Source: a virus
Strand: one strand, 5' to 3'
Virus record (IMG/VR): IMGVR_UViG_3300033984_000473
Location: 1 to 64,000 of that record
Length of the DNA: 64,000 nucleotides
Shown: positions 9,188-17,334 of the stretch, in pieces
Layout: every line of letters begins with the position of its first letter
How positions within the stretch are numbered: position 1 is the first letter of the stretch
Translations under genes and position numbers: made by a program
The notes under the pieces: generated by a model
Databases searched by the model: none
Told to the model about the DNA's origin: nothing
The model's input: the letters and a program-made list of their open reading frames with translations, nothing else

Positions 9188-9819
9188 TACAATTTCATAC
9201 ATATGGCGATAGCCACGCATCAGAACATGGTAGTTGGACCAACATAAATATAAATGGTGTAAACATTGTTGTTAATTGGCTTGGACCTAGGTTAATGTAC
9301 AGTTTTGGTAGAGATAAAAACAAAATAGTACAAGATAACATGATAAATGATGGTGATTATATTTGTTTTTGTTTCGGAGAAATAGATTGCAGAGCCCACA
9401 TCAATAAATATGAACCAAATTGGTGTAAATCCATTGATAATATGGTTTCAGAATATTTTATTGCAATATCAAATAATGTGTCAAACTTAAACGTAAAGAC
9501 GTGTGTTTATAATGTTGTACCACAATTAGAAAGAGGGTTACCCGAAAATATGTGGATAGCCAAATGGGATGAGGAAAACTCTCACAATCCAAATGTTTTA
9601 CCAGCATTAGGAACCAATGAAGACAGGGTTAAATATAGTCTTTATATGAATGAAAAACTGAAAGAATATTGTGATTTATATGGGTACATATTTTTTGATA
9701 TTTACAACAAATACACCAACGATAAAGGATATTTAAACCCAACTTATTCAGATACTAACTGTCACATAAAAGACCCAATTTTTATAAAAGAAAGATTAGA
9801 AAAAATAATTTATGGATAG
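9184..9819 (+). CDS. SGNH-hydrolase-like protein 2
   Basis: 211 residues with YGDSHASEHG (7-16) as block I and DYICFCFGEIDCRAHI (in the 60s) as block III; the C-terminal Asp/His block is less clear (DTNCHIKDP near 194-202). It is similar in layout to the preceding gene, suggesting duplication. Four-base ATGA-type overlap with the preceding gene and eight-base overlap with the following fucosyltransferase-like gene. Likely acts on acylated sugars; the reaction direction cannot be told. Confidence 0.72.
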   Translation: MIQFHTYGDSHASEHGSWTNININGVNIVVNWLGPRLMYSFGRDKNKIVQDNMINDGDYICFCFGEIDCRAHINKYEPNWCKSIDNMVSEYFIAISNNVSNLNVKTCVYNVVPQLERGLPENMWIAKWDEENSHNPNVLPALGTNEDRVKYSLYMNEKLKEYCDLYGYIFFDIYNKYTNDKGYLNPTYSDTNCHIKDPIFIKERLEKIIYG

Positions 9820-10627
9820 AGCAAAAATTAATATGATAGGCGGTGGCTTCCAGCACAGCGTGTCAACCAATGATATGAACCCAAGGTTAATCGAATGGGT
9901 AAAAGATGGTTCGGCACCAATATCGATTCACATTGATAACGGACTTCACATACCAATAAATCCAAACACTAAAAATTATGGTTGGTTGTGTGAATCAAAA
10001 ACTATTATTTCATCACATTATGTGTGGTGTCAAAGAAACATTGAAACTTTAAAAAACAATTTTATTAAAGTTTTCACACATGATGTTGAGTTAGCCAGCT
10101 TATCAGATATATTCCAACTAACACAATGTAGTGCCAAATCATATTTTGCTCATGGTGAAATGTATCCAAAAACAAAACTGGTATCAATGATTGCATCAAA
10201 TAAAACTATGTGTTCTGAACACGTTTACAGACAAGAAATGATTCAAAAGTACTCAAGTAAATGTGACCACTTTGGTCGAGGATACAGACAAATAGCGAAC
10301 AAAGAAGACGGGTTGAAAGATTATTGTTTCTCTATTGTAATGGAAAACGCTACATACGCAAATATGTTTACTGAAAAGATAACCGATTGTTTGATGACTG
10401 GAACAATACCAATTTATTACGGTATTTCAAATATTGGTGATTATTTTGATATTGATGGTATAATAACGTTAGATGATAACTTTAAGATTGAAGACTTATC
10501 TTTTGAATTATATGAATCAAAAATTGAATCAGTTAAAAAAAATCTACAATTAGCTATTGATTTATTGGTTGCAGAAGATTATATTTATGAGAACTTTATT
10601 GAAATCGATAACAAAATAAATAAATAA
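9812..10627 (+). CDS. GT10-family (alpha-1,3/1,4-fucosyltransferase-like) glycosyltransferase
   Basis: 271 residues. The C-terminal half carries the GT10 signature: DYCFSIVMENATYANMFTEK followed by ITDCLMTGTIPIYYG (roughly 170-205), equivalent to the family's FxIxFEN...YxTEK...L.aGtvPIy-G block that binds GDP-fucose. The N-terminal half, presumed to bind the acceptor, is divergent. With the GT11 gene upstream this makes two putative fucosyltransferases in the cluster. Confidence 0.85.
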   Translation: MDRAKINMIGGGFQHSVSTNDMNPRLIEWVKDGSAPISIHIDNGLHIPINPNTKNYGWLCESKTIISSHYVWCQRNIETLKNNFIKVFTHDVELASLSDIFQLTQCSAKSYFAHGEMYPKTKLVSMIASNKTMCSEHVYRQEMIQKYSSKCDHFGRGYRQIANKEDGLKDYCFSIVMENATYANMFTEKITDCLMTGTIPIYYGISNIGDYFDIDGIITLDDNFKIEDLSFELYESKIESVKKNLQLAIDLLVAEDYIYENFIEIDNKINK

Positions 10628-10633
10628 AAAAAT

Positions 10634-11236
10634 ATGTCATTTGAAATTATTACTGAATTTGAAAAATCAATAGCTGAATTTTTTGGCTCACCCTATGCTG
10701 TGGCAGTAGATAGCTGCACACATGGTATTGAATTATGTTTAAGATATACCAAAGAAACAAAAATAAGTGTACCCAAAAGAACCTATTTGTCAGTACCATT
10801 TTTAGCTGAAAAAATGAATTTAGAAAGAGAATGGCGAGATGAAGAATGGGAAGACTATTATACGCTTAACTATGGCGATAAAAGAATAATAGACGCTGCT
10901 GTTCTTTGGAAAAAAGATAGCTACATACCAAACACTTTTATGTGTCTTAGTTTTCAATATCAAAAACACCTTTCGTTAGGTAGAGGTGGTATTATTTTAT
11001 TAGATAATGAAGAAGACTTTATCACACTTAAAAAAATGTCTTATGATGGAAGATTACCAAATATACCATGGAGAGAACAAAATATCAACACTGTTGGTTT
11101 TCATTATTATATGACACCAGAAACCGCAAAGTTAGGTTTAGAAAAATTAAAATTAGCTATTGAAACTGCACCTAAAAAATGGTTGGTTACCGATTGGCCA
11201 GATTTAACAAAAATGGAAATTTTTAATAAAAAATAA
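10634..11236 (+). CDS. Short DegT/DnrJ-like aminotransferase-fold protein
   Basis: 200 residues, about half the usual 360-400 of the DegT/DnrJ/EryC1 PLP family. The N-terminus FEKSIAEFFGSPYAVAVDSCTHGIELCLR matches the start of that fold (in two parts), and FQYQKHLSLGRGGII (about 113-127) matches the lysine-containing loop that forms the PLP Schiff base. The C-terminal small domain is missing. It may be a reduced, still active enzyme or a partner subunit. Lies just upstream of the dehydratase that would make a 4-keto sugar substrate. Confidence 0.7.
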   Translation: MSFEIITEFEKSIAEFFGSPYAVAVDSCTHGIELCLRYTKETKISVPKRTYLSVPFLAEKMNLEREWRDEEWEDYYTLNYGDKRIIDAAVLWKKDSYIPNTFMCLSFQYQKHLSLGRGGIILLDNEEDFITLKKMSYDGRLPNIPWREQNINTVGFHYYMTPETAKLGLEKLKLAIETAPKKWLVTDWPDLTKMEIFNKK

Positions 11237-11253
11237 AAAATAAAAAAAGAAAC

Positions 11254-12225
11254 ATGAAAAAAGCATTTATCACAGGAATCAACGGACAAGATGGTTCATA
11301 TTTAGCCGAATACTTATTAGAATTAGGTTATGAAGTACATGGAATTATAAGAAGAAATTCTAGCGTTGAATCTCAGCAAAGTAGATTTTCTGATGAAGTT
11401 AGAAATAAAGTTAACATTCATTATGGTGACTTATTAGACCAAGGTGGTTTAGAAAAATTACTAGACCAAATCCAACCAGATGAAATTTATAACCTAGCTG
11501 CTCAAAGCCATGTAAGGATTAGCTTTGATATTCCACAATTTACGGTACAAACAAACGCAATAGGTATTCTAAATATTCTCGAAGCGTACAGACGTGCATG
11601 CCCAACAGCTAGATTCTACCAAGCTAGTTCTTCAGAAATGTTTGGTAACTCGGTAGATGCCGATGGATTCCAAAGAGAAACAACGCAAATGACACCAGTT
11701 AGCCCTTACGGATGTTCTAAGGTATTTGGATATAACATTACTAGAAACTATCGTAATGCTTATAAATTACACACATGTAATGGAATCCTATTCAACCATG
11801 AATCACCAAGAAGAGCTTCAAATTTTGTAACCAACAAAGTTGTTAAGACCGCTGTTGAAATCAAATTAGGTTTAACAGATAAATTGGTTCTAGGCAATAT
11901 GGATTCATACAGAGATTGGGGCCATTCTAAGGACTATGTTAAAGCTATGCACCTAATTATTAACCATGATACCCCAGATGATTTTGTTGTGTCTACAATG
12001 ACCACACATTCAGTTAGAGAAATGGTTGAATATGTGTTTAAAAAATTAGACTTAGATTACACACAATATGTTTCACAAGATGCCAAATTTCTTAGAGCTG
12101 AAGAATTAAAATATTTGAAAGGTGACTCAACTAAAATTAGAGAAACATTAGGTTGGAAACCAGAATACACGTTTGAAACCTTGATGGATGATATGATTGA
12201 GGGTTGGTTAGAAAAATTAACATAA
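11254..12225 (+). CDS. gmd: GDP-mannose 4,6-dehydratase
   Basis: Converts GDP-mannose to GDP-4-keto-6-deoxymannose, the precursor of GDP-fucose, GDP-rhamnose and GDP-perosamine. Extended short-chain dehydrogenase fold: NAD(P)-binding ITGINGQDGSYLAEYLL (6-22), RRNSS (33-37), YNLAAQSHV (about 80-88), YQASSSEMFGN (about 124-134) and the catalytic SPYGCSK (about 150-156). At 323 residues it is slightly shorter than bacterial enzymes (about 345-375). Last gene of the glycan run; a terminator follows immediately. Confidence 0.96.
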   Translation: MKKAFITGINGQDGSYLAEYLLELGYEVHGIIRRNSSVESQQSRFSDEVRNKVNIHYGDLLDQGGLEKLLDQIQPDEIYNLAAQSHVRISFDIPQFTVQTNAIGILNILEAYRRACPTARFYQASSSEMFGNSVDADGFQRETTQMTPVSPYGCSKVFGYNITRNYRNAYKLHTCNGILFNHESPRRASNFVTNKVVKTAVEIKLGLTDKLVLGNMDSYRDWGHSKDYVKAMHLIINHDTPDDFVVSTMTTHSVREMVEYVFKKLDLDYTQYVSQDAKFLRAEELKYLKGDSTKIRETLGWKPEYTFETLMDDMIEGWLEKLT

Positions 12226-12235
12226 AATAATTAAA

Positions 12236-12265
12236 ATATCCTAGCGTTTGCGTTAGGATATTTAT
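12236..12265 (+). terminator. Hairpin after gmd
   Basis: ATATCCTAGCG and CGTTAGGATAT pair around a TTTG loop (one G-T pair), followed by TTTAT. It lies 10 bases after the gmd stop, ending the 12 kb glycan transcription unit. The downstream arm overlaps the promoter-like motif for phoH. Confidence 0.75.
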
Positions 12266-12272
12266 ATTTATA
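12258..12272 (+). promoter_or_regulatory. Tandem late-type promoter motif before phoH
   Basis: Two overlapping copies of ATATTTATA (12258-12266 and 12264-12272), ending 18 bases before the phoH ATG. The same coding-strand motif recurs upstream of many virion genes in this window. Confidence 0.55.
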
Positions 12273-12290
12273 ATAAAACCTATTAAGCCT

Positions 12291-13148
12291 ATGCCTAGAA
12301 AAGTTTCAACCACGACAAAAACTCCAGCTGTAAGAACACCTAGAGTTAAGAAAGAAACTACGGCTGCCACATCGCAGCAAAAACCAAGTGTTGATTTATT
12401 ATCCTTGATTAAAATCGACCTAAAGCATAAAAACGAAGTACAAAAAAAATTGACACAAGCCATTAAAACTGGTGATGTAACAATTTGTACGGGACCAGCT
12501 GGAACTGGTAAAACACTTCTTAGTGTTGCCGAAGCTTTGCTACTTTTGAAAGCTCATCCAGACAAATATCATGAAATAAAATTAGTAAAATCTATTGTTC
12601 AACTTAAAGACGAAGATTTAGGAACGTTGCCTGGTGATGAAAAAGATAAATTGAAATTTATCATGATGTCATTCTTTGATGCTTTCTATAAATTAATCGG
12701 TGAAGAAACAACAAACAGATTACTAGATGCTGGCTATATCAAAATGGAAGTATTTGGTTCTATTCGTGGTAGGTCTTTATCTAACTGTATTATTTTATTT
12801 GATGAGTTCCAAAACGTTACCGATAACAATGGTAAAACACTTTTAACTAGGTTTTCTGAAAATACTAAAGTTATCGCTTTGGGTGATAGCAACCAAGTAG
12901 ATTTAAAAACACCAGAAAGTAGTTGTTTATTTGAGTTGGTTCGTATGGCTAAGTTACACCCAGAAGAAGGTGTAAATGTTGTCGAATTTACTGAAGATGA
13001 AGTTGTTAGACATAGACTTACAAAATACTTTATTCAAATCTTTGAACATAAAGACTACAAGAAAAAACCAAATATCGATAGGGTTAAAAAAATAGAACCG
13101 ATTATCAAAAAATCTTTTTTTACTAGATTTTTAGAATTATTTAGCTAA
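12291..13148 (+). CDS. phoH: PhoH-like P-loop ATPase
   Basis: 285 residues. Walker A is GPAGTGKT (68-75), the PhoH-specific LPGDEKDKLKF follows, Walker B is IILFDEFQN (about 165-173) and the sensor region is VIALGDSNQVDL (about 191-202). The first 45 residues are a basic, threonine-rich extension. PhoH proteins are RNA-associated ATPases/helicase-like enzymes common in marine and other large phages, with no settled role. It has its own promoter motif and follows a terminator, so it starts a new unit. Confidence 0.93.
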   Translation: MPRKVSTTTKTPAVRTPRVKKETTAATSQQKPSVDLLSLIKIDLKHKNEVQKKLTQAIKTGDVTICTGPAGTGKTLLSVAEALLLLKAHPDKYHEIKLVKSIVQLKDEDLGTLPGDEKDKLKFIMMSFFDAFYKLIGEETTNRLLDAGYIKMEVFGSIRGRSLSNCIILFDEFQNVTDNNGKTLLTRFSENTKVIALGDSNQVDLKTPESSCLFELVRMAKLHPEEGVNVVEFTEDEVVRHRLTKYFIQIFEHKDYKKKPNIDRVKKIEPIIKKSFFTRFLELFS

Positions 13149-13198
13149 AAATCTAATTTTTACTTTACTTATTCGAAATTAATCGTTAGATTGGTGTC

Positions 13199-13801
13199 AT
13201 GAAAATAGGAATAAGTATTAACGAGGTTTTACGAGATTTTATTGGTCAATTGGCTTACACTTACGATAAATATATCGGGGAAACTGATATCACTGAAGGA
13301 GATGTAACCAATTTTAATTTAATTGAGTTCTTTAAGTTTGATGACATCAACAAACTTAACACGTTTCTTTATTTAGAAGCCCCTCTAGAGATTTTCGGCC
13401 ATGCCGACCAGATGTCAGATGGTTTGATGAACCATTTCAATAACTTCATCATGGATATGAATGACGATGGCGACCACGAGATTGAACTTGTAAGTCGTGA
13501 AATCGATAAAAGCATCCCATCAACTTACTTCTTTTTATCTAAAACTAGTTGCAGAATCGATAAGGTTAGATTCGTCAAACAATACCCACAAGAATGGGAT
13601 GGTGTTGACGTACTTATTACTGCCAACCCTTTTGCTTTAGAAAACAAACCTTCTGGTAAAATTAGTGTTAAGGTAAAAGCATCTTACAATACTGATACAC
13701 CAGCTGATTATGAAATTGACTCTATACTAGATTTCATTAACGATGAAGAATTAAGAACTAGAATATTAACAACAACCATAACAACTTACGAAGAAATTTA
13801 A
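13199..13801 (+). CDS. Degenerate HAD-fold (5'-nucleotidase-like) protein, probably a pseudoenzyme
   Basis: 200 residues. The N-terminus KIGISINEVLRDF lines up with the HAD motif I pattern (IDxDGVLRDF of phage 5'(3')-deoxyribonucleotidase-like proteins), but both catalytic aspartates are replaced (Ser6 and Asn8). ELVSREIDKSIPSTYFFL (about 99-116) resembles the motif II region and DVLITANPFALENKPSGK (about 140-157) resembles motif III, again with the acidic pair missing. The fold assignment is inferred from these alignments by eye. Loss of catalytic residues argues for a structural or binding role. Confidence 0.55.
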   Translation: MKIGISINEVLRDFIGQLAYTYDKYIGETDITEGDVTNFNLIEFFKFDDINKLNTFLYLEAPLEIFGHADQMSDGLMNHFNNFIMDMNDDGDHEIELVSREIDKSIPSTYFFLSKTSCRIDKVRFVKQYPQEWDGVDVLITANPFALENKPSGKISVKVKASYNTDTPADYEIDSILDFINDEELRTRILTTTITTYEEI

Positions 13802-13806
13802 AAATT

Positions 13807-14166
13807 ATGATAGCATTCGGTGGAACAGTCTATGTATTAGACATGGACAAATTAACAAAAGCTGTATCAAGTGATGATACAAATGCATCTTCAGAAACTG
13901 TTGATACTGTAACTAAGGTTTACTTAGATGCCAATGGTGCCGAAAGTGCAAGTGAAGTTTTAAGCACTGTACGTGAAAGAGGTAGAGAAATTGACAGTAT
14001 AAAATATGATTTAATGCGAACACTAATTGAAGTCTTATTAGATGGAAATGAAGAAGCGGATGAATCGTTAGGTGTTGACAGAGCTTTAGACTCTGCTCCG
14101 CTATCATTTAAAATAGCCTTTAATACTTTACTTCAGTATGGTATTTTAAAAGAAATAGAAGAATAA
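13807..14166 (+). CDS. Hypothetical protein
   Basis: 119 residues, not recognised. Begins with a short beta segment (IAFGGTVYVLDMDKL), then an acidic serine/threonine-rich linker, then helices (about 60-119) with RERGREIDSIKYDLMRTLIE. No signal or membrane segment. It sits five bases after the HAD-like gene and before two glycosyltransferase genes in the PhoH-to-sigma block. Confidence 0.7.
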   Translation: MIAFGGTVYVLDMDKLTKAVSSDDTNASSETVDTVTKVYLDANGAESASEVLSTVRERGREIDSIKYDLMRTLIEVLLDGNEEADESLGVDRALDSAPLSFKIAFNTLLQYGILKEIEE

Positions 14167-14189
14167 TAACCCAAAAACAAAAAAACAAA

Positions 14190-15338
14190 ATGGAAGAACA
14201 AAAAAACCAACTTGACGAACAAATTAAACAAGTTACGTCTGTTATCGAAAATTTAGAGAAGAAAGATTTTACTCTATATTTTTTCACATTGGATACGAAA
14301 GGTAATCCAACAGCTGGAATTGCTAATATCTACGAACATGTTAAAGTACTTAACGAATTAGGGTATAGAGCAACAATCCTTCACGAAAAAAACGAATATA
14401 AAATCAAAGGTGATGAAAACGGAAACGGTGCTGCCGATTGGTTAGGTGATGAATACGCTTTATTACCACACATCTCAATCGAAGCTCAAACCCTTAATAT
14501 CGGACCAGCTGATTTTATTATCATCCCAGAGATTTTCTCTAATATTATGGACCAAGTAAAAGGATTCCCATGTAAAAAAATTGTATTATCACAAAGCTAT
14601 GATTATCTATTGGAATTATTACCAATTGGTAAAAGATGGAACACAGATTATGGTTTCCACGATGTAATCACAACTAGCGAAAAACAAGCAACATATTTGA
14701 GAAATTTATTCCCATCTATCAACACTCACATCGTACCAGTAGCTATTCCAAGTTATTTTAAAGATAGTGACAAACCTAAAACACCAATCGTTGCAGTGCA
14801 TACTAGAAATTCTGGTGATGCCGCTAAGATTGCTAAATCATTCTATTTACAGTATCCAGTTTATAAATGGATTACGTTCAAAGAATTAAGAGGATTGTCT
14901 AGACCAGACTTTGCAACTCAATTAGGTAAAGCATGTGTCGCTGTTTGGATTGATGATACCGCTGGATTCGGAACATTCCCATTAGAAGCTATTGAGTCAA
15001 ATACAGCAGTTATCGGTAAAATGCCAAATCTTATTCCAGAATGGATGGAAACATCAGATGAAGAAGGAAACATGGTCATAAAAAATAACGGTGTTTGGAC
15101 TAACACCACGATGAATATCCCAGAATTAATCGCTACTTACTTAAAAGTATGGTTAGAAGATGCGGTTCCTTCAGATTTAACAGAAGGTATCAAAGCAAGT
15201 CAAGGATTATATACTTCTGAAAAACAACGTGAAGCTATGACTAATGTTTACGGTGGTTTATTAACAAATAGAATTGCAGAACTTAATAACACTTTAGATA
15301 CTTTAGAAAAATCTAAACTAACAACTAACGCTCAATAA
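14190..15338 (+). CDS. GT-B-fold glycosyltransferase-like protein
   Basis: 382 residues. After a coiled N-terminal helix (1-30), a Rossmann-like half contains TAGIANIYEHVKVLNELGYRATIL-type sequence (about 45-68) and DFIIIPEIFSNIM; the second half has TPIVAVHTRN and a donor-site-like block GFGTFPLEAIESNTAVIG (about 266-283), where the glutamate resembles that of GT4-type enzymes. The C-terminus is a long helix. It is separate from the upstream glycan cluster and lies near late regulatory and virion genes, so a role in virion or DNA glycosylation is possible. Confidence 0.7.
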   Translation: MEEQKNQLDEQIKQVTSVIENLEKKDFTLYFFTLDTKGNPTAGIANIYEHVKVLNELGYRATILHEKNEYKIKGDENGNGAADWLGDEYALLPHISIEAQTLNIGPADFIIIPEIFSNIMDQVKGFPCKKIVLSQSYDYLLELLPIGKRWNTDYGFHDVITTSEKQATYLRNLFPSINTHIVPVAIPSYFKDSDKPKTPIVAVHTRNSGDAAKIAKSFYLQYPVYKWITFKELRGLSRPDFATQLGKACVAVWIDDTAGFGTFPLEAIESNTAVIGKMPNLIPEWMETSDEEGNMVIKNNGVWTNTTMNIPELIATYLKVWLEDAVPSDLTEGIKASQGLYTSEKQREAMTNVYGGLLTNRIAELNNTLDTLEKSKLTTNAQ

Positions 15339-15349
15339 AAAAACACAAA

Positions 15350-16147
15350 ATGGAAAAAACAAATATTTCAGTAATACTTCCAGTTCATGAATTGAACGAA
15401 GTAACAAAACCAATGTTCGATAACGCTGTAACCAGTATCAAAGAACAATCAGTAAGACCAGATGCTTTAATCATCGTTGTACCTAAAGGTAGTGAAGTTG
15501 CAAATTACATCAAAGGTTTAGATTTTGGTGACTATAAAGATTCAATCACTATTGCTGAAAACGAAGGTGAGACAGATTTTGCTTCACAAATCAATTATGG
15601 TGTTTCTGTTACCAAAACAGAATGGTTCAGTATCTTAGAATTCGATGATGAATTTGCTAAGATTTGGATTAAAAATGCTGTTGAATACAAAAAAGCACAC
15701 GCTAACGTTGAATTGTTTATGCCAATCATTATCGATGTAGATGCAATTGGAAATTTTATAGGATTCACAAACGAAGCAGTTTGGGCCAATAGTTTCTCTG
15801 ACGAATTAGGTATCTTAGACAACACAGCATTATTAGCTTATCAAAACTTTAATATTGATGGTATGGTAATTAAAAAATCAGTTTATGATGAATTTGGTGG
15901 GTTTAAACCTAGTATCAAATTAACATTCATTTATGAATTTTTACTACGTATGACATTCAAAGATGTTAAGGTTATGGTTATTCCTAGATTTGGATATAAA
16001 CATGTCAATCAAAGACAAGATTCATTGTTCTCAAACTACAAAGAAACACTTAACCCTGTAGAGGCTAGATGGTGGTTAGCAACAGCAAAAAGAGAATACT
16101 ATTTTCCAAATGATAGAAAAATAACGTATGAATCACAGAATGCGTAA
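15350..16147 (+). CDS. Glycosyltransferase family 2-like protein
   Basis: 265 residues with a GT-A domain: ISVILPVHELN (5-15), ENEGETDFASQINYGVSVTKTEW-like nucleotide-binding stretch (roughly 70-92) and the metal site FSILEFDDEFAKIW (about 93-106). IPRFGYKHVNQRQDS near 216-230 is in the position of the acceptor/metal histidine segment of the family. Eleven bases separate it from the preceding GT-B-type gene, and its stop abuts the sigma-factor start, so the three are probably co-expressed. Confidence 0.82.
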   Translation: MEKTNISVILPVHELNEVTKPMFDNAVTSIKEQSVRPDALIIVVPKGSEVANYIKGLDFGDYKDSITIAENEGETDFASQINYGVSVTKTEWFSILEFDDEFAKIWIKNAVEYKKAHANVELFMPIIIDVDAIGNFIGFTNEAVWANSFSDELGILDNTALLAYQNFNIDGMVIKKSVYDEFGGFKPSIKLTFIYEFLLRMTFKDVKVMVIPRFGYKHVNQRQDSLFSNYKETLNPVEARWWLATAKREYYFPNDRKITYESQNA

Positions 16148-16876
16148 ATGATTGCTAAACGAGGACGAAAAAGAACAAATGATATGTATTTTGGTCCAGA
16201 AGAAGAAGAAGCAGTTGTAAAATTCTTAGAATCAGAAAATGAAACTGAAAGAAACTTAATCTTTAATGAGTGGCTCAAAGCCCCCTTAGATAAGATGATA
16301 GAATCGATAATCAGACGATATAAATTATATAGAAAGGGTGAAACTTTTGAAGAACTTCATGGTGACACCGTTTCTTTTCTGATGACAAAGGTACATAAAT
16401 TTGAAACTGGTCGAGGCAAAAAAGCCTATTCCTATTTCGGAACAATAGCAAAAAATTATATTCTAGGTCTTTTAATTAAAGATGAAAAATACATGAAGCA
16501 AACAGCCTGTTATGAGGATATGGCTCAAAGTATTGAAGAACGTGATGACCTAGTATATGTTATTGATGGTGATGGTTTTATGATGGAAGAATTCATTAAA
16601 AAATTATCAGATGGTATCAAAGAAGAATTAAACGATGAAAATCATATCCCTAAAAAACGATTAAATGATAATGAGAAAAAAGTAGGTTTTGCTTTGATTG
16701 AAATTTTAGAAAATTGGGAAACAGCATTCGAATCTATGGATGGTGGTTCAAAATATAATAAGAACTCTGTCTTAGAAACCATGCGTAATTACACTAACTT
16801 ATCAACTAAAGATATTAGATTAGCCATGAAACGTTATAAAGAGCTATATGAGCTTTTAAAACAACATGGATTATAG
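16148..16876 (+). CDS. gp55-like late-transcription sigma factor
   Basis: 242 residues. The segment ELHGDTVSFLMTKVHKFETGRGKKAYSYFGTIAKNYIL (residues about 73-110, read in parts) matches sigma-70 region 2: an acidic helix, an aromatic/basic promoter-melting helix (KAYSYFGTIAKNYI) and a preceding helix FNEWLKAPLDKMIESIIRRYK. There is no full region 4, as in T4 gp55, which directs host RNA polymerase to short late promoters. I infer that it recognises the ATATTTAT(A/T) motif found upstream of virion genes here. The C-terminal region (YTNLSTKDIRLAMKRYKELYELL) is helical. Confidence 0.72.
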   Translation: MIAKRGRKRTNDMYFGPEEEEAVVKFLESENETERNLIFNEWLKAPLDKMIESIIRRYKLYRKGETFEELHGDTVSFLMTKVHKFETGRGKKAYSYFGTIAKNYILGLLIKDEKYMKQTACYEDMAQSIEERDDLVYVIDGDGFMMEEFIKKLSDGIKEELNDENHIPKKRLNDNEKKVGFALIEILENWETAFESMDGGSKYNKNSVLETMRNYTNLSTKDIRLAMKRYKELYELLKQHGL

Positions 16877-16904
16877 AAAAATTGTAATAAAACCTTATCA
16901 ATAG

Positions 16905-16913
16905 GTATTTATA
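16905..16913 (+). promoter_or_regulatory. Late-type promoter motif
   Basis: GTATTTATA on the coding strand, 29 bases before the ATG at 16943, in the gap that separates the sigma gene from the virion block. Confidence 0.45.
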
Positions 16914-16942
16914 GTAAATAACATTTAATAAAAACTATTAAA

Positions 16943-17332
16943 ATGCCAAGAAAAAGAAAACAAGACGTAAAAGTAAACAATACAGAATCCTTAGAAGGAC
17001 TTATGCAAGAAACTTATAATGATGCATGTTTACAAATAAATGATGCTCAAAAAGTTATTAATGAATTATCTACTGGTGTTACACCAGTGGACGTGGACGA
17101 ACATACTAAGATTGCCAAAGAAAAAGGTGGTCTTTTAAAAATTAAAGATTCTGCTATTAGACTTAAATTAGAGTTAGCTAAACTTCAAAGCGATATTATT
17201 AAAAGCCGTGGAGATGTTGAAACTGCTATTACTCAAAGAAGTAACGGTTCAGCTTCTCTTAGTGATTTTAAATCAATTAGAGAAATGTTAAAAAACGATA
17301 AGCAAAACGGGATAGAAAGCGAAGAAGAATAA
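16943..17332 (+). CDS. Hypothetical small helical protein
   Basis: 129 residues. Basic N-terminus (PRKRKQD), then long heptad-like helices (about 15-105) and an acidic C-terminus (ESEEE). Size and helical make-up would fit a small terminase subunit (gp16-like), but I see no diagnostic motif and the large terminase is 16 kb away on the other strand, so I do not assign it. It is the first gene after a late-type promoter and is two bases from the next gene. Confidence 0.65.
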   Translation: MPRKRKQDVKVNNTESLEGLMQETYNDACLQINDAQKVINELSTGVTPVDVDEHTKIAKEKGGLLKIKDSAIRLKLELAKLQSDIIKSRGDVETAITQRSNGSASLSDFKSIREMLKNDKQNGIESEEE

Positions 17333-17334
17333 GT

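Noticed and set aside
16943-17332. Small terminase subunit (gp16-like)
   Set aside because: Size and helices fit, but no motif is visible and the large terminase gene is far away on the other strand; left as hypothetical.
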